This document shows positions 5,862 to 14,082 of a stretch of DNA of 16,589 bases, one piece after another. Location of the stretch: NCBI GenBank assembly GCA_958405355.1, contig CATYEA010000013.1:1-16589 (forward strand). The letters are read 5' to 3'. The position numbers and the translations under genes were made by a program. A model generated the notes under the pieces. The model was given only the letters and a program-made list of their open reading frames with translations. It was not told the DNA's origin and ran no database searches. This stretch comes from an uncultured Lachnospiraceae bacterium. Its GTDB lineage: Bacteria; Bacillota; Clostridia; Lachnospirales; Lachnospiraceae. The number at the start of each line of letters is the position of its first letter. Position 1 is the stretch's first letter.

Positions 5862-6848
5862 ATGATTTCCAGCTATTCAGAGGCTTTGCGGCAATGGCAT
5901 GGAAAACCTTATTTCTCGTTAAATCAGTATCTACAGGAAAAATTTGGCAAAAAAATATATAAAATTGCCCTGGACGGCGGTTTTACCTGCCCGAACCGGG
6001 ACGGAAGCCTTGGAAACCGGGGCTGCATTTTCTGCAGCGCCGGAGGCTCCGGAGACTTTTCCGGAGCCAGTATTTTCCAAAATGTTCCACCTGCCAGGGA
6101 TTCTTTGCCGGATATCCGCCTCCAATTGGAGGCCGGAAAGCAGCTTCTTTCCGAAAAATATGTCGGCCAGCGTTTTATTGCCTATTTTCAGGCATTTACA
6201 AATACCTATGGGCCGATAGAATATTTGGAAAAGCTGTATATGTCTGCCATTTGCCATCCTGAGACTGCAGTTCTCTCCATTGCTACCCGGCCAGACTGTA
6301 TTTCACAGGATGTCATTGAACTTCTAAAGCGTATAAATAAGATAAAGCCCGTCTGGGTCGAACTTGGACTTCAAACGATCCATGAAGACACCGCCCGTTT
6401 TATCCGCCGCGGTTACTCTCTGGATATTTTTACAGATGCCCTTGGCCGCCTGAGAGAAGCCGGTATCGAGACGATCGTCCATACTATTCTCGGACTTCCC
6501 GGAGAATCGGAAGACGATATTTTAGAAACCCATCATTTTCTTGCACAGCAGCCGATTCAAGGGATCAAATTGCAACTGCTTCATGTACTGCGCGGAACAG
6601 ATCTCGACACTATTTACCATACTCAACCCTTTCACATACTGACGCTTGAAGAGTATACGGATTTAGTCATCCGATGCATTGAGATTCTGCCCCCGGAAAT
6701 GGTCATCCACCGTATCACCGGGGACGGTCCAAAGGACCTATTAACAGCGCCCCTGTGGAGCGGCCACAAAAAACAGGTTCTGAACACGATTCATCACACA
6801 TTTAAAACCCAAGCCACCTGGCAGGGACGGCTGTATTCGCCCCTATAG
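5862..6848 (+). CDS. TIGR01212-family (YhcC-like) radical SAM protein
   Basis: This 328-residue protein belongs to the YhcC/YtqA group of radical SAM enzymes, related to Elp3. The iron-sulfur/SAM site is the family-specific C-x11-C-x2-C arrangement at C43, C55 and C58 within TCPNRDGSLGNRGCIFC. ELGLQTIHEDTARFIRRGY and HTILGLPGESEDDI are the typical later strands of the SAM barrel. The family has been linked to tRNA modification, but the reaction for this protein is not established here. The start is taken at ATG 5862, one base after the malic enzyme stop (TGATATG). A longer frame from 5820 would overlap malic enzyme by 41 bases. No convincing ribosome site precedes it, so translation probably depends on reinitiation from the upstream gene. 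Confidence 0.9.
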   Translation: MISSYSEALRQWHGKPYFSLNQYLQEKFGKKIYKIALDGGFTCPNRDGSLGNRGCIFCSAGGSGDFSGASIFQNVPPARDSLPDIRLQLEAGKQLLSEKYVGQRFIAYFQAFTNTYGPIEYLEKLYMSAICHPETAVLSIATRPDCISQDVIELLKRINKIKPVWVELGLQTIHEDTARFIRRGYSLDIFTDALGRLREAGIETIVHTILGLPGESEDDILETHHFLAQQPIQGIKLQLLHVLRGTDLDTIYHTQPFHILTLEEYTDLVIRCIEILPPEMVIHRITGDGPKDLLTAPLWSGHKKQVLNTIHHTFKTQATWQGRLYSPL

Positions 6849-6880
6849 GACACTGGCAAACGGTCAGGAAAGGAACATTT

Positions 6881-7417
6881 ATGATTGCCGATCCATCCAC
6901 TTTATACAAATTAATGATTCTCTATATTCTGAACGCCTCTGAATTTCCTCTCACAAATTCTCAGGTGTGTGAATTTCTTCTGGACAAAGGATATACCACC
7001 TACTTTACGACTCAGGCGGCCATATCCGATTTAATCGAAGCCCAGTTTATTTCCGTTGACCAGAAAAATAACAGCTCCTACTATCAGCTGACACCTTCTG
7101 GCAGAGAAACTCTGGAGGCCTTTTCCTCCTCCATTTCTGACGGCATTAAAAACGATATCTGCGCCTACCTGGCAGATAAACACTATGCCCTCCGCCAAAC
7201 GAATGAAGTGACCGCCAGCTATCTTCCGAAAAAAAATCAGGAATTTGACGTGGAACTTCTTCTCAAAGATGGAAAAGAACCGCTGCTCAAACTGCAGCTC
7301 ACCGTACCTACCGAGCTTCAGGCTGAACTGATCTGTGACCACTGGCACAAACAGAGCAGCGAAATTTATAATTATTTAATGACAACATTACTGACCAAAA
7401 AAAATGCGGATGAATAA
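6881..7417 (+). CDS. DUF4364 winged-helix protein
   Basis: This 178-residue protein matches DUF4364, a family found almost only in Clostridia. Residues about 5-80 form a winged-helix DNA-binding-like fold (LTNSQVCEFLLDKGYTTYFT, then DLIEAQFISV, then a wing YYQLTPSGRETLE). Residues about 90-175 form a second alpha/beta domain with no recognised motif. Its role is unknown; a transcription regulator is the natural guess from the fold. The ATG is preceded by GGAAAGG. It lies 32 bases after the radical SAM gene and ends the malic enzyme operon. Its last codons form the left arm of the operon terminator. Confidence 0.82.
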   Translation: MIADPSTLYKLMILYILNASEFPLTNSQVCEFLLDKGYTTYFTTQAAISDLIEAQFISVDQKNNSSYYQLTPSGRETLEAFSSSISDGIKNDICAYLADKHYALRQTNEVTASYLPKKNQEFDVELLLKDGKEPLLKLQLTVPTELQAELICDHWHKQSSEIYNYLMTTLLTKKNADE

Positions 7418-7432
7418 TCCGCATTTCTTTTT
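7402..7432. terminator. Bidirectional terminator overlapping the DUF4364 stop
   Basis: AAATGCGGAT (7402-7411) and ATCCGCATTT (7417-7426) make a perfect 10-bp stem with loop GAATA. CTTTTT follows on the plus strand and eight Ts on the minus strand. It serves the rightward malic enzyme unit and the convergent leftward metallo-beta-lactamase gene. The left arm lies inside the coding region of DUF4364. Confidence 0.88.
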
Positions 7433-7449
7433 ATCCTGAACTTTTCAAT

Positions 7450-9051
7450 CTATCTGTCCCATTTATCACAAAGATTATTGATCTGATCGGCAAGTTTCGC
7501 CAAATCCTTATTGGCTCCGCCTTCATTATGCTGTATAACGACCATAAGCCGTCTTCCCGCAGCCACAAGCCGTTCAAATACAGAACTGGCCTTTCTGGCC
7601 GCAGCCTTCTTCGACTTGCGAACCGGTACGGCTTCAACCACACAACTATTATCAACAAGGTCATAACTGGTGCCGCTGTACGGCGCCACCGCATCGTAAC
7701 CGTATTCATTTTTCAGACACTCTGTAAATGCTTCACACACAGCATCTTCACCATGAACAACAAATACCCGTTCCGGCTTCTTTTTAAATCCCTGAAGCCA
7801 GCAGATTAAGCCCTGCTTATCCGCATGACCGCTGATTCCGGCCAACTGTTCAATATGAGCATAGACCTCGATCGTCTCACCGAAAAGCTTTACTTCCTGG
7901 GCACCTTCCACCAATGCCCGTCCAAGGGTTCCATTGGCCTGATATCCAACAAACAAAACCGTACATTCCGGACGCCACAGGTTATGTTTCAAATGATGAC
8001 GAATCCGTCCGGCTTCACACATGCCGGATGCAGAAAGAATCACCTTTGGCCGACTGTCGAAATTAATCGCCTTTGACTCTTCACTGGAAACAGAAGTTTT
8101 CAGGCCAGGGAAGGTAATCGGATTAATCCCCTGCTTGACCAGTTCCATGGCTTCCTCGTCGAAACATTCATAAATATTTTGATTAAAGATCGTTGTTGCC
8201 TCAATGGCCAGCGGACTATCTACATAAACTTCAAAATTATCATGTCCTTTTATCCGATTCTCCGCTTTAATCTGCCGGATAAAATAAAGCATCTCCTGAG
8301 TACGGCCCACCGCAAAGGATGGAATGACCACATTACCGCCCCGGTCAAAGGTTTCCTGAATGATCCGGCTGAGTTCTTCCACATAATCCGGCCGGGTCTG
8401 TCCGTGGGAACGGTCACCATAAGTCGATTCGATAACCACGTAATCTGCCTCTTCCACCATCGACGGATCTTTGATCAACGGCTGATGAGTGTTGCCCACG
8501 TCCCCGGAAAAGACAATCTTCTTCTGTAATCCGTTTTCACTGATCCATACCTCTATACATGAAGAACCAAGTAAATGCCCCACATCGGTAAAACGAATAC
8601 GGATTCCCGGGCATATGTCAATGATCTTGTTATAATCACAGCCCGCAAAATGTTCAAGAACACCTTCTGCGTCCTCCATCGTATACGTCGGCACGACCTC
8701 CGGTTTTCCGGCCCGGCGCCCTTTACGGTTCTTCCACTCTGCCTCAAATTCCTGAATGTGGGCACTGTCACGAAGCATAATACCACAGAGCTGTTTTGTC
8801 GCATTGGTTGCAAAAACAGTTCCCCGAAAACCTTCCGCATATAATAAAGGCAGCAATCCGGAATGGTCAATATGGGCATGAGTCAAAAATACATAATCTA
8901 TTTCTGCAGCAGCCGCCGCTACCGGCTGATTTTCAAAAAAATCTTCTCCCTGTTCCATCCCATAATCAATAAATATTTTGTGTCCGCATGCTTCCAGATA
9001 ATGACAGCTTCCCGTCACTTCGTGGGCGGCTCCAGAAAATGTTAAACGCAT
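7450..9051 (-). CDS. Beta-CASP metallo-beta-lactamase-fold ribonuclease-like protein
   Basis: This 533-residue protein has a metallo-beta-lactamase domain with metal motif HAHIDH (H58, H60, D62, H63), H159 (VGHLLGS) and D184 (FSGDVGNT). An inserted beta-CASP domain begins at IESTYGDRSHG (about 207-217). SASGMCEAGRIRHHL and the late ISGHADKQG motif complete the set shared with RNA-processing enzymes such as the CPSF73/RNase J/YSH1 group. An RNA endo- or exonuclease activity is therefore expected in the cytosol. It is shorter and of a different branch from RNase J, and the substrate is unknown. The ATG has GAGGGA 5 bases upstream, but that site is buried in a long predicted hairpin (9057-9097). 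It follows engB in the same direction and may be the last gene of the tig-lon-engB cluster. Confidence 0.88.
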   Translation of the reverse strand: MRLTFSGAAHEVTGSCHYLEACGHKIFIDYGMEQGEDFFENQPVAAAAAEIDYVFLTHAHIDHSGLLPLLYAEGFRGTVFATNATKQLCGIMLRDSAHIQEFEAEWKNRKGRRAGKPEVVPTYTMEDAEGVLEHFAGCDYNKIIDICPGIRIRFTDVGHLLGSSCIEVWISENGLQKKIVFSGDVGNTHQPLIKDPSMVEEADYVVIESTYGDRSHGQTRPDYVEELSRIIQETFDRGGNVVIPSFAVGRTQEMLYFIRQIKAENRIKGHDNFEVYVDSPLAIEATTIFNQNIYECFDEEAMELVKQGINPITFPGLKTSVSSEESKAINFDSRPKVILSASGMCEAGRIRHHLKHNLWRPECTVLFVGYQANGTLGRALVEGAQEVKLFGETIEVYAHIEQLAGISGHADKQGLICWLQGFKKKPERVFVVHGEDAVCEAFTECLKNEYGYDAVAPYSGTSYDLVDNSCVVEAVPVRKSKKAAARKASSVFERLVAAGRRLMVVIQHNEGGANKDLAKLADQINNLCDKWDR

Positions 9052-9056
9052 AAAAA

Positions 9057-9097
9057 TCCCTCATTTCATATATTATTATCATATACGAAATAAGGGA
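9057..9097 (-). promoter_or_regulatory. Long leader hairpin sequestering the ribosome site of the MBL gene
   Basis: In the minus-strand RNA, 17 bases (9097-9081) pair without interruption with 17 bases (9073-9057) around the 7-base loop GAUAAUA. Two of the 17 pairs are G-U wobbles, which are only possible in RNA from this strand. The 3' arm contains the GAGGGA ribosome site, and UUUUU follows directly, so the hairpin can act as a ribosome-site mask, as a terminator for engB read-through, or as both. Confidence 0.65.
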
Positions 9098-9117
9098 TAA
9101 TTACTATAAATTTTTTA

Positions 9118-9717
9118 TTAAATTTCAGAATTTAGTGCATATTGTTCAATCAAATCCCAGATTTCATCCCGTCCCTGCTTGCTCACTGCAGAGAATGGAA
9201 CGATCGGTGTCCCTTCCGTTACATTCAGGCCAACCCGGATCTGTTTCACGTGCTTCGGAACCTGGCTGCGTTTCAGCTTATCCAGCTTCGTAGCAATAAT
9301 CACCGGATTAAAGCCCTGATCCACGATCCACTGATACATATGCTTATCATTGGCCGATGGTTCATGACGGATATCAATAAGCAAAAATACAAGCCGAAGC
9401 TGCTCCGACGTATGCAGATAACGCTCGATCATCGTTCCCCATTTTGCTTTGACAGCCTCAGAAACCTTGGCATAACCGTAACCAGGCAGATCGACAAAAT
9501 AAATCTCTTCGTTGATATTATAGAAATTAATTGTCTGTGTCTTTCCTGGCTGCTGGGAAGTCCGGGCATAGGATTTCCGGTTCATCAATCCATTAATAAG
9601 AGAAGATTTTCCCACATTGGATTTTCCGGCAAAAGCCACTTCCGGAAGGGTATTTTCCGGAAGTTTGCTCGTAATTCCGCAGACAGTTTCCAGATTTACA
9701 TTTTTTATAACGTGCAT
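9118..9717 (-). CDS. engB: Ribosome biogenesis GTPase EngB (YsxC/YihA)
   Basis: This 199-residue TRAFAC-class GTPase has the expected length and G motifs: G1 GKSNVGKSS (31-39), G3 DLPGYGY (76-82) and G4 TKLDK (143-147), followed by a G5-like FSAVSK. EngB proteins are essential cytosolic GTPases for late assembly of the large ribosomal subunit. The start ATG at 9717 is preceded by AAAGGAG; a longer frame from 9762 would overlap lon and lacks a site. It begins 10 bases after the lon stop, so the two are co-transcribed. The lon-engB order is conserved across Firmicutes, which supports the assignment. Confidence 0.95.
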   Translation of the reverse strand: MHVIKNVNLETVCGITSKLPENTLPEVAFAGKSNVGKSSLINGLMNRKSYARTSQQPGKTQTINFYNINEEIYFVDLPGYGYAKVSEAVKAKWGTMIERYLHTSEQLRLVFLLIDIRHEPSANDKHMYQWIVDQGFNPVIIATKLDKLKRSQVPKHVKQIRVGLNVTEGTPIVPFSAVSKQGRDEIWDLIEQYALNSEI

Positions 9718-9727
9718 AGAATCTCCT

Positions 9728-12067
9728 TTATTCACTCTCTGTCTTTTCAGGCATATGGACAAGAGCTGTCTTTAAAACATCTTCCATGGCTTCTGCATAG
9801 ACAATTTCCATGCCTTCATAAATTTCTCTATCCATCTCTTCCACATCCTTCCGGTTCTTGACCGGAACAACTACTGTTTTAATTTTGGCAACTTTGGCCG
9901 CCAGCAGCTTTTCTTTCAAACCGCCGATTGGAAGTACCCGGCCCCGAAGGGTAATTTCACCAGTCATAGCCACACTGGCCTTTACCGGAATTCCTGTAAT
10001 CGCAGAAAGCATTGCTGTTGCCATGGTCACACCGGCAGACGGCCCATCCTTCGGCACAGCGCCCTCCGGAATATGGATGTGAATATCGTGTTTTTCAAAG
10101 AAATCCGCCGGAATAAAATATTCCTCGCTCATAGAACGGATAAAGCTGATTCCGGCCCGGGCGGACTCTTTCATGACGTCTCCAAGCTTTCCTGTCAATT
10201 CAAACTTGCCATTGCCCGGCAAAACATTGACCTCCACAGAAAGAGTAACACCGCCTACACTGGTCCAGGCCAGTCCCCGGACAATGCCGACCTCGTCCTT
10301 TGAATTTGCCTCGTCAAAGCTATAACGCTCTTTGCCGAGATATTTTCCGAGCGTCTTTACGCCGACTTTCACATTCTTTTTATTTTCTTCCACAATCTCT
10401 CTGGCCGATTTACGACAGATATCCCCAATCCGCCGTTCCAGATTACGAACACCGGCCTCCTGTGTATAATGGACAATAATCTTTTCCAGTGCCTTATCTG
10501 TAATGGATATCTGACTCTTTTTCAGTCCATGAATCTTAATCTGCTTTGGAATAAGATGCTCTTTGGCGATGTGCATCTTTTCATTTTCCGTATAACTATT
10601 GACCTCGATTACTTCCATACGGTCTAAGAGCGGCCGTGGAATCGTTGATAAGGTATTGGCTGTGGCGATAAAGAGAACTTCGGACAGGTCCACCGGAAGC
10701 TCAATATAATTATCCCGGAATTTTGAATTCTGCTCCGAATCCAAAACTTCCAGAAGGGCAGAAAAAACATCTCCCTTATAATCATTGCTCGCCTTATCCA
10801 CTTCATCCAAAAGCATGACCGGATTTTTTACCCCGGCATTTTTCAGTGCGGAAGCAATACGTCCCGGCATAGCTCCCACATAAGTTTTTCGATGTCCCCG
10901 GATTTCTGCTTCATCCCGGACACCGCCAAGGCTGATGCGGACATATTTTTTATCCAATGCTCTGGCAACAGATTTGGCAATCGAACTTTTTCCGGTTCCC
11001 GGAGGTCCAACCAGGCATACGATTGGACTCTCGCCTTTACCTGTCAAAAGACGTACGGACAGATATTCCAGAATACGCTCCTTAACCTTTTCCAAGCCGT
11101 AATGATCTTCTTCTAAAATCTTCTCTGCCTGCTTCAGGCTGACCTTTTCCTCATCCCGCTTATCCCAAGGCATGGATAAAAGCGTTTCCACATAACCACG
11201 TATAACGCCACTCTCAGAAGCCATATTTGCCGATGAACGGAAACGGTCGATTTCCTTTTGAATTTTTTCTTTCACTTCATCGCTGGCTTCCAGCTCTTTA
11301 AGCTGAGCCTCAAACTGCTCTGCATCGGTCTGAGTATTATCCTCACCGAGTTCCTCACGGATGACCTTCATCTGTTCCCTGAGAATATATTCCCTCTGGT
11401 TTTTATCGACCCGTTCTTTCACTTTTGCCTGAATCTCCCGGGTAATCTGTATCATCTCTATTTCTTTCGTCATAAACTGGGCCAGCACCTCAAAACGCAT
11501 CTGTAAATCTACCGTTTCCAGACATTTTTGACGCTGCTTATATTCCATTGGAAGATTCGTACATAACTGGTCCACCAGTTTCAGCAAATTTTCTTCCTCC
11601 AAAAGCTGACGCACCAGCTCACTGCTGAAATTCGGATTCTGCATGGCATAGTTCTCCAAAAGTTCATGGAGATAACGCACATATCCGGCCTTCTGCACTT
11701 CATCAATCTCGCAGATTGTTTTATCAAAAACAGTAACCTCCGCTTTAAGCATTGGCTCCGTCATCATCAAATTATCAAGATGAGCTCTGTAGGTTCCCTC
11801 GACCATTACTCTGAGTGAATCCTTCGACAGTTTCACAATCTGCTTGATTTTAGCCACTGTTCCGAATTCATAGAGGTCATCCTTTCCCGGATCCTCCACC
11901 TCCACGTTACGCTGAGTCAGCAGAAATATATTCTGATCAGCCAACATGGCGGCCTCAATGGCCATTTTTGATTTATTGCGGCTGACTTCAAAGTGGACAA
12001 TCATATTCGGCAAAATCGTCATGCCCCGCAAAGCAATCACCGGCAGTTCTAAACATATATCATTCAT
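9728..12067 (-). CDS. lon: ATP-dependent protease Lon
   Basis: This 779-residue protein is a complete LonA. It has an N-terminal substrate-binding domain (about 5-200), a coiled helical region, and an AAA+ module with Walker A GPPGTGKS (354-361) and Walker B MLLDEVD (418-424). A C-terminal protease domain carries the Ser-Lys dyad S677 (KDGPSAGV) and K720 (GGLKEK), positions almost identical to S679/K722 of E. coli. It degrades misfolded and short-lived regulatory proteins in the cytosol as a hexamer. The start is taken as ATG 12067 (MNDICLELPVIALRG), matching the family N-terminus. An upstream in-frame ATG at 12127 would translate through a perfect hairpin and add 20 unrelated residues. The ribosome site (GGGAG, 13 bases away) is poor, so translation may be modest or coupled. 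Confidence 0.95.
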   Translation of the reverse strand: MNDICLELPVIALRGMTILPNMIVHFEVSRNKSKMAIEAAMLADQNIFLLTQRNVEVEDPGKDDLYEFGTVAKIKQIVKLSKDSLRVMVEGTYRAHLDNLMMTEPMLKAEVTVFDKTICEIDEVQKAGYVRYLHELLENYAMQNPNFSSELVRQLLEEENLLKLVDQLCTNLPMEYKQRQKCLETVDLQMRFEVLAQFMTKEIEMIQITREIQAKVKERVDKNQREYILREQMKVIREELGEDNTQTDAEQFEAQLKELEASDEVKEKIQKEIDRFRSSANMASESGVIRGYVETLLSMPWDKRDEEKVSLKQAEKILEEDHYGLEKVKERILEYLSVRLLTGKGESPIVCLVGPPGTGKSSIAKSVARALDKKYVRISLGGVRDEAEIRGHRKTYVGAMPGRIASALKNAGVKNPVMLLDEVDKASNDYKGDVFSALLEVLDSEQNSKFRDNYIELPVDLSEVLFIATANTLSTIPRPLLDRMEVIEVNSYTENEKMHIAKEHLIPKQIKIHGLKKSQISITDKALEKIIVHYTQEAGVRNLERRIGDICRKSAREIVEENKKNVKVGVKTLGKYLGKERYSFDEANSKDEVGIVRGLAWTSVGGVTLSVEVNVLPGNGKFELTGKLGDVMKESARAGISFIRSMSEEYFIPADFFEKHDIHIHIPEGAVPKDGPSAGVTMATAMLSAITGIPVKASVAMTGEITLRGRVLPIGGLKEKLLAAKVAKIKTVVVPVKNRKDVEEMDREIYEGMEIVYAEAMEDVLKTALVHMPEKTESE

Positions 12068-12099
12068 CTTTTGTATCACACTCCCGTAATGAACTAATA

Positions 12100-12123
12100 G
12101 GGCTGTACCTTTTGGTACAGCCC
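12100..12123. promoter_or_regulatory. Perfect 10-bp hairpin between clpX and lon
   Basis: GGGCTGTACC (12100-12109) and GGTACAGCCC (12114-12123) are exact reverse complements with a four-base loop (AAAA in the minus-strand RNA). No T-run follows, so it is not a standard terminator. It sits in the 76-base clpX-lon gap and could be an mRNA processing or stability element, or a DNA operator. Confidence 0.55.
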
Positions 12124-12143
12124 CCAATCTACAGTCATCTTAA

Positions 12144-13445
12144 TCAGGCAATCTCTCCGCTGCTTTGATGCGGAATTTTTTTACTGCCTGTCACCCGTTT
12201 TACAGGTGTTTTCTCACCATAAGTGAGTATCGGTTCTCCCTTGCCATCCACAACATCTTTGGTAATGGTGCAGGAATCTACCAATTCCTCCGATGGAATC
12301 CGATACATAATATCCATCATCGTCTCTTCAATGATCGCGCGTAATCCTCTGGCACCGGTTTTCTGTTCAAATGAGCGGCGAGCCACTTCCTTCACAGCCT
12401 CCGGTTCAAATTCCAGACGCACACCATCCATCTCAAATAACCGCTGATACTGGCGTACCAGGGCACTCTTCGGCTGAGTCAAAATCTGAACAAGGGCATC
12501 CTCATCCAGCAGATCCAGCGCAACGCATACCGGCACACGGCCGACAAATTCCGGAATCAAGCCAAATTTAATAAGGTCTTCCGGCAATGTCTGACGGAAC
12601 AGATCGCCGATATTCGTCTCCTCTTCACTCTGACGGATAACTGAATTAAATCCAATGCCCTTCTGACCGATTCGGGACTGAATGATTTTCTCCAAACCAT
12701 CAAAGGCTCCGCCGCAAATAAAGAGAATGTTTGTTGTATCAATCTGGATAAATTCCTGATGCGGATGTTTCCGTCCGCCCTGAGGCGGTACAGAAGCCAC
12801 CGTACCTTCAAGGATTTTCAGCAATGCCTGCTGAACGCCTTCACCGGAAACATCTCTTGTAATGGATACATTTTCCGACTTCCGCGTGATTTTATCAATT
12901 TCATCCACATAGATGATACCATATTCGGCCCGTTCTACATCAAAGTCTGCAGCCTGAAGAAGTTTCAGGAGAATATTCTCCACATCTTCACCCACATAAC
13001 CCGCTTCTGTCAGAGCCGTCGCATCCGCAATAGCAAACGGCACATTCAGCATTTTCGCCAATGTCTGAGCAAGTAATGTCTTACCTGAACCGGTCGGTCC
13101 GATCAAAAGTACATTACTCTTTTGAAGTTCCACATCCGAATCACTGTCTGCCATAATCCGTTTATAGTGATTGTACACGGCTACTGCCAGCGCTTTTTTC
13201 GCATCATCCTGTCCGATAATATAATCATCAAGGAAGGCTTTAATCTCCATCGGCTTCATTAAACGAATGCTTTCGGTAATATCCTCTTCCTCTTCAAACT
13301 CTTCGGTAATAATCTCCGAGCATATCCCAATACATTCATCACAGATAAACGCATTCGGACCTGCAATCAACTTTCTGACCTGATCCTGGGTCTTATTGCA
13401 AAAAGAACATCTTGGAATCTTCTTGTCTTCCATACGTCCTGCCAT
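12144..13445 (-). CDS. clpX: ATP-dependent Clp protease ATP-binding subunit ClpX
   Basis: This 433-residue AAA+ unfoldase is full length. The N-terminal zinc-binding domain shows C13, C16, C35 and C38. Walker A is GPTGSGKT (116-123), Walker B IIYVDEID (177-184) and the pore loop GYVG (149-152). The IGF tripeptide at 264-266 docks on ClpP. It unfolds tagged substrates and threads them into ClpP in the cytosol. The ATG is preceded by GGAGG at 7 bases. It lies 25 bases after clpP and upstream of lon, forming the expected tig-clpP-clpX-lon order. The C-terminal tail is ordinary for the family. Confidence 0.97.
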   Translation of the reverse strand: MAGRMEDKKIPRCSFCNKTQDQVRKLIAGPNAFICDECIGICSEIITEEFEEEEDITESIRLMKPMEIKAFLDDYIIGQDDAKKALAVAVYNHYKRIMADSDSDVELQKSNVLLIGPTGSGKTLLAQTLAKMLNVPFAIADATALTEAGYVGEDVENILLKLLQAADFDVERAEYGIIYVDEIDKITRKSENVSITRDVSGEGVQQALLKILEGTVASVPPQGGRKHPHQEFIQIDTTNILFICGGAFDGLEKIIQSRIGQKGIGFNSVIRQSEEETNIGDLFRQTLPEDLIKFGLIPEFVGRVPVCVALDLLDEDALVQILTQPKSALVRQYQRLFEMDGVRLEFEPEAVKEVARRSFEQKTGARGLRAIIEETMMDIMYRIPSEELVDSCTITKDVVDGKGEPILTYGEKTPVKRVTGSKKIPHQSSGEIA

Positions 13446-13470
13446 TATGATACCTCCGGCCTTTTATTAA

Positions 13471-14052
13471 TTATCTGCTAACAATGACTTTGTCAACTAA
13501 TCCATATTCCTTGGCTTCCTGGGCCGTCATGTAATTATCCCGTTCCGTATCCTGAGCAATAATCTCCAAAGGCTTTCCGGTATTTGCTGCAAGGATTTCA
13601 TTTAAACGCTGACGTGTTTTTAAAATCTGTTCTGCAACAATATTGATCTCCGTAGCCTGTCCCTGAGCACCGCCGGATGGCTGATGAATCATGATCGTGG
13701 AATTCGGCAGGGCCATACGTTTGCCTTTTGTTCCACCAGCCAGAAGAAAAGCTCCCATGCTGGCTGCCATACCCATACAAATGGTGGACACATCACATTT
13801 AATATAATTCATCGTATCGTAGATTGCCATTCCTGCAGACACGGAACCACCCGGACTGTTAATATAAAGGCTGATGTCCTTTCCCGGATCTTCTGATTCC
13901 AAAAACAGTAACTGGGATACGATCAGATTCGCAGAAACATCGGTTACTTCCTCTCCAAGGAAAATAATCCGTTCTTTTAAAAGTCTGGAAAAAATGTCGT
14001 AGGATCTCTCGCCTCTGCTTGTCTGTTCAATGACATAAGGTACTAAACTCAA
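13471..14052 (-). CDS. clpP: ATP-dependent Clp protease proteolytic subunit ClpP
   Basis: This 193-residue serine peptidase has the catalytic triad S98 (GMAASMG), H123 (MIHQPSGG) and D172 (DTERDNYM), plus the IGF-loop-docking ClpP fold. It forms the tetradecameric chamber served by ClpX, encoded immediately downstream. The start is an interpretation. The AGGAGG site at 14065-14060 is only one base from ATG 14058 but seven bases from a TTG at 14052. The TTG start gives [20 protein letters not shown], the standard ClpP N-terminus, so TTG 14052 is preferred. The alternative adds two residues. It follows tig by about 30 bases. Confidence 0.96.
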   Translation of the reverse strand: MSLVPYVIEQTSRGERSYDIFSRLLKERIIFLGEEVTDVSANLIVSQLLFLESEDPGKDISLYINSPGGSVSAGMAIYDTMNYIKCDVSTICMGMAASMGAFLLAGGTKGKRMALPNSTIMIHQPSGGAQGQATEINIVAEQILKTRQRLNEILAANTGKPLEIIAQDTERDNYMTAQEAKEYGLVDKVIVSR

Positions 14053-14082
14053 TTTCATTCCTCCTGTTAAAAATCAGGCTGA

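Noticed and set aside
9142..9861. Plus-strand 239-codon frame opposite engB and the lon end
   Set aside because: It is antisense to EngB with all G motifs intact, its residue composition is unlike a real protein, and it has no start signal.
12100..12123. CIRCE or CtsR operator controlling lon
   Set aside because: The sequence matches neither TTAGCACTC-N9-GAGTGCTAA nor the GGTCAAA heptad repeat, so no heat-shock operator is claimed.
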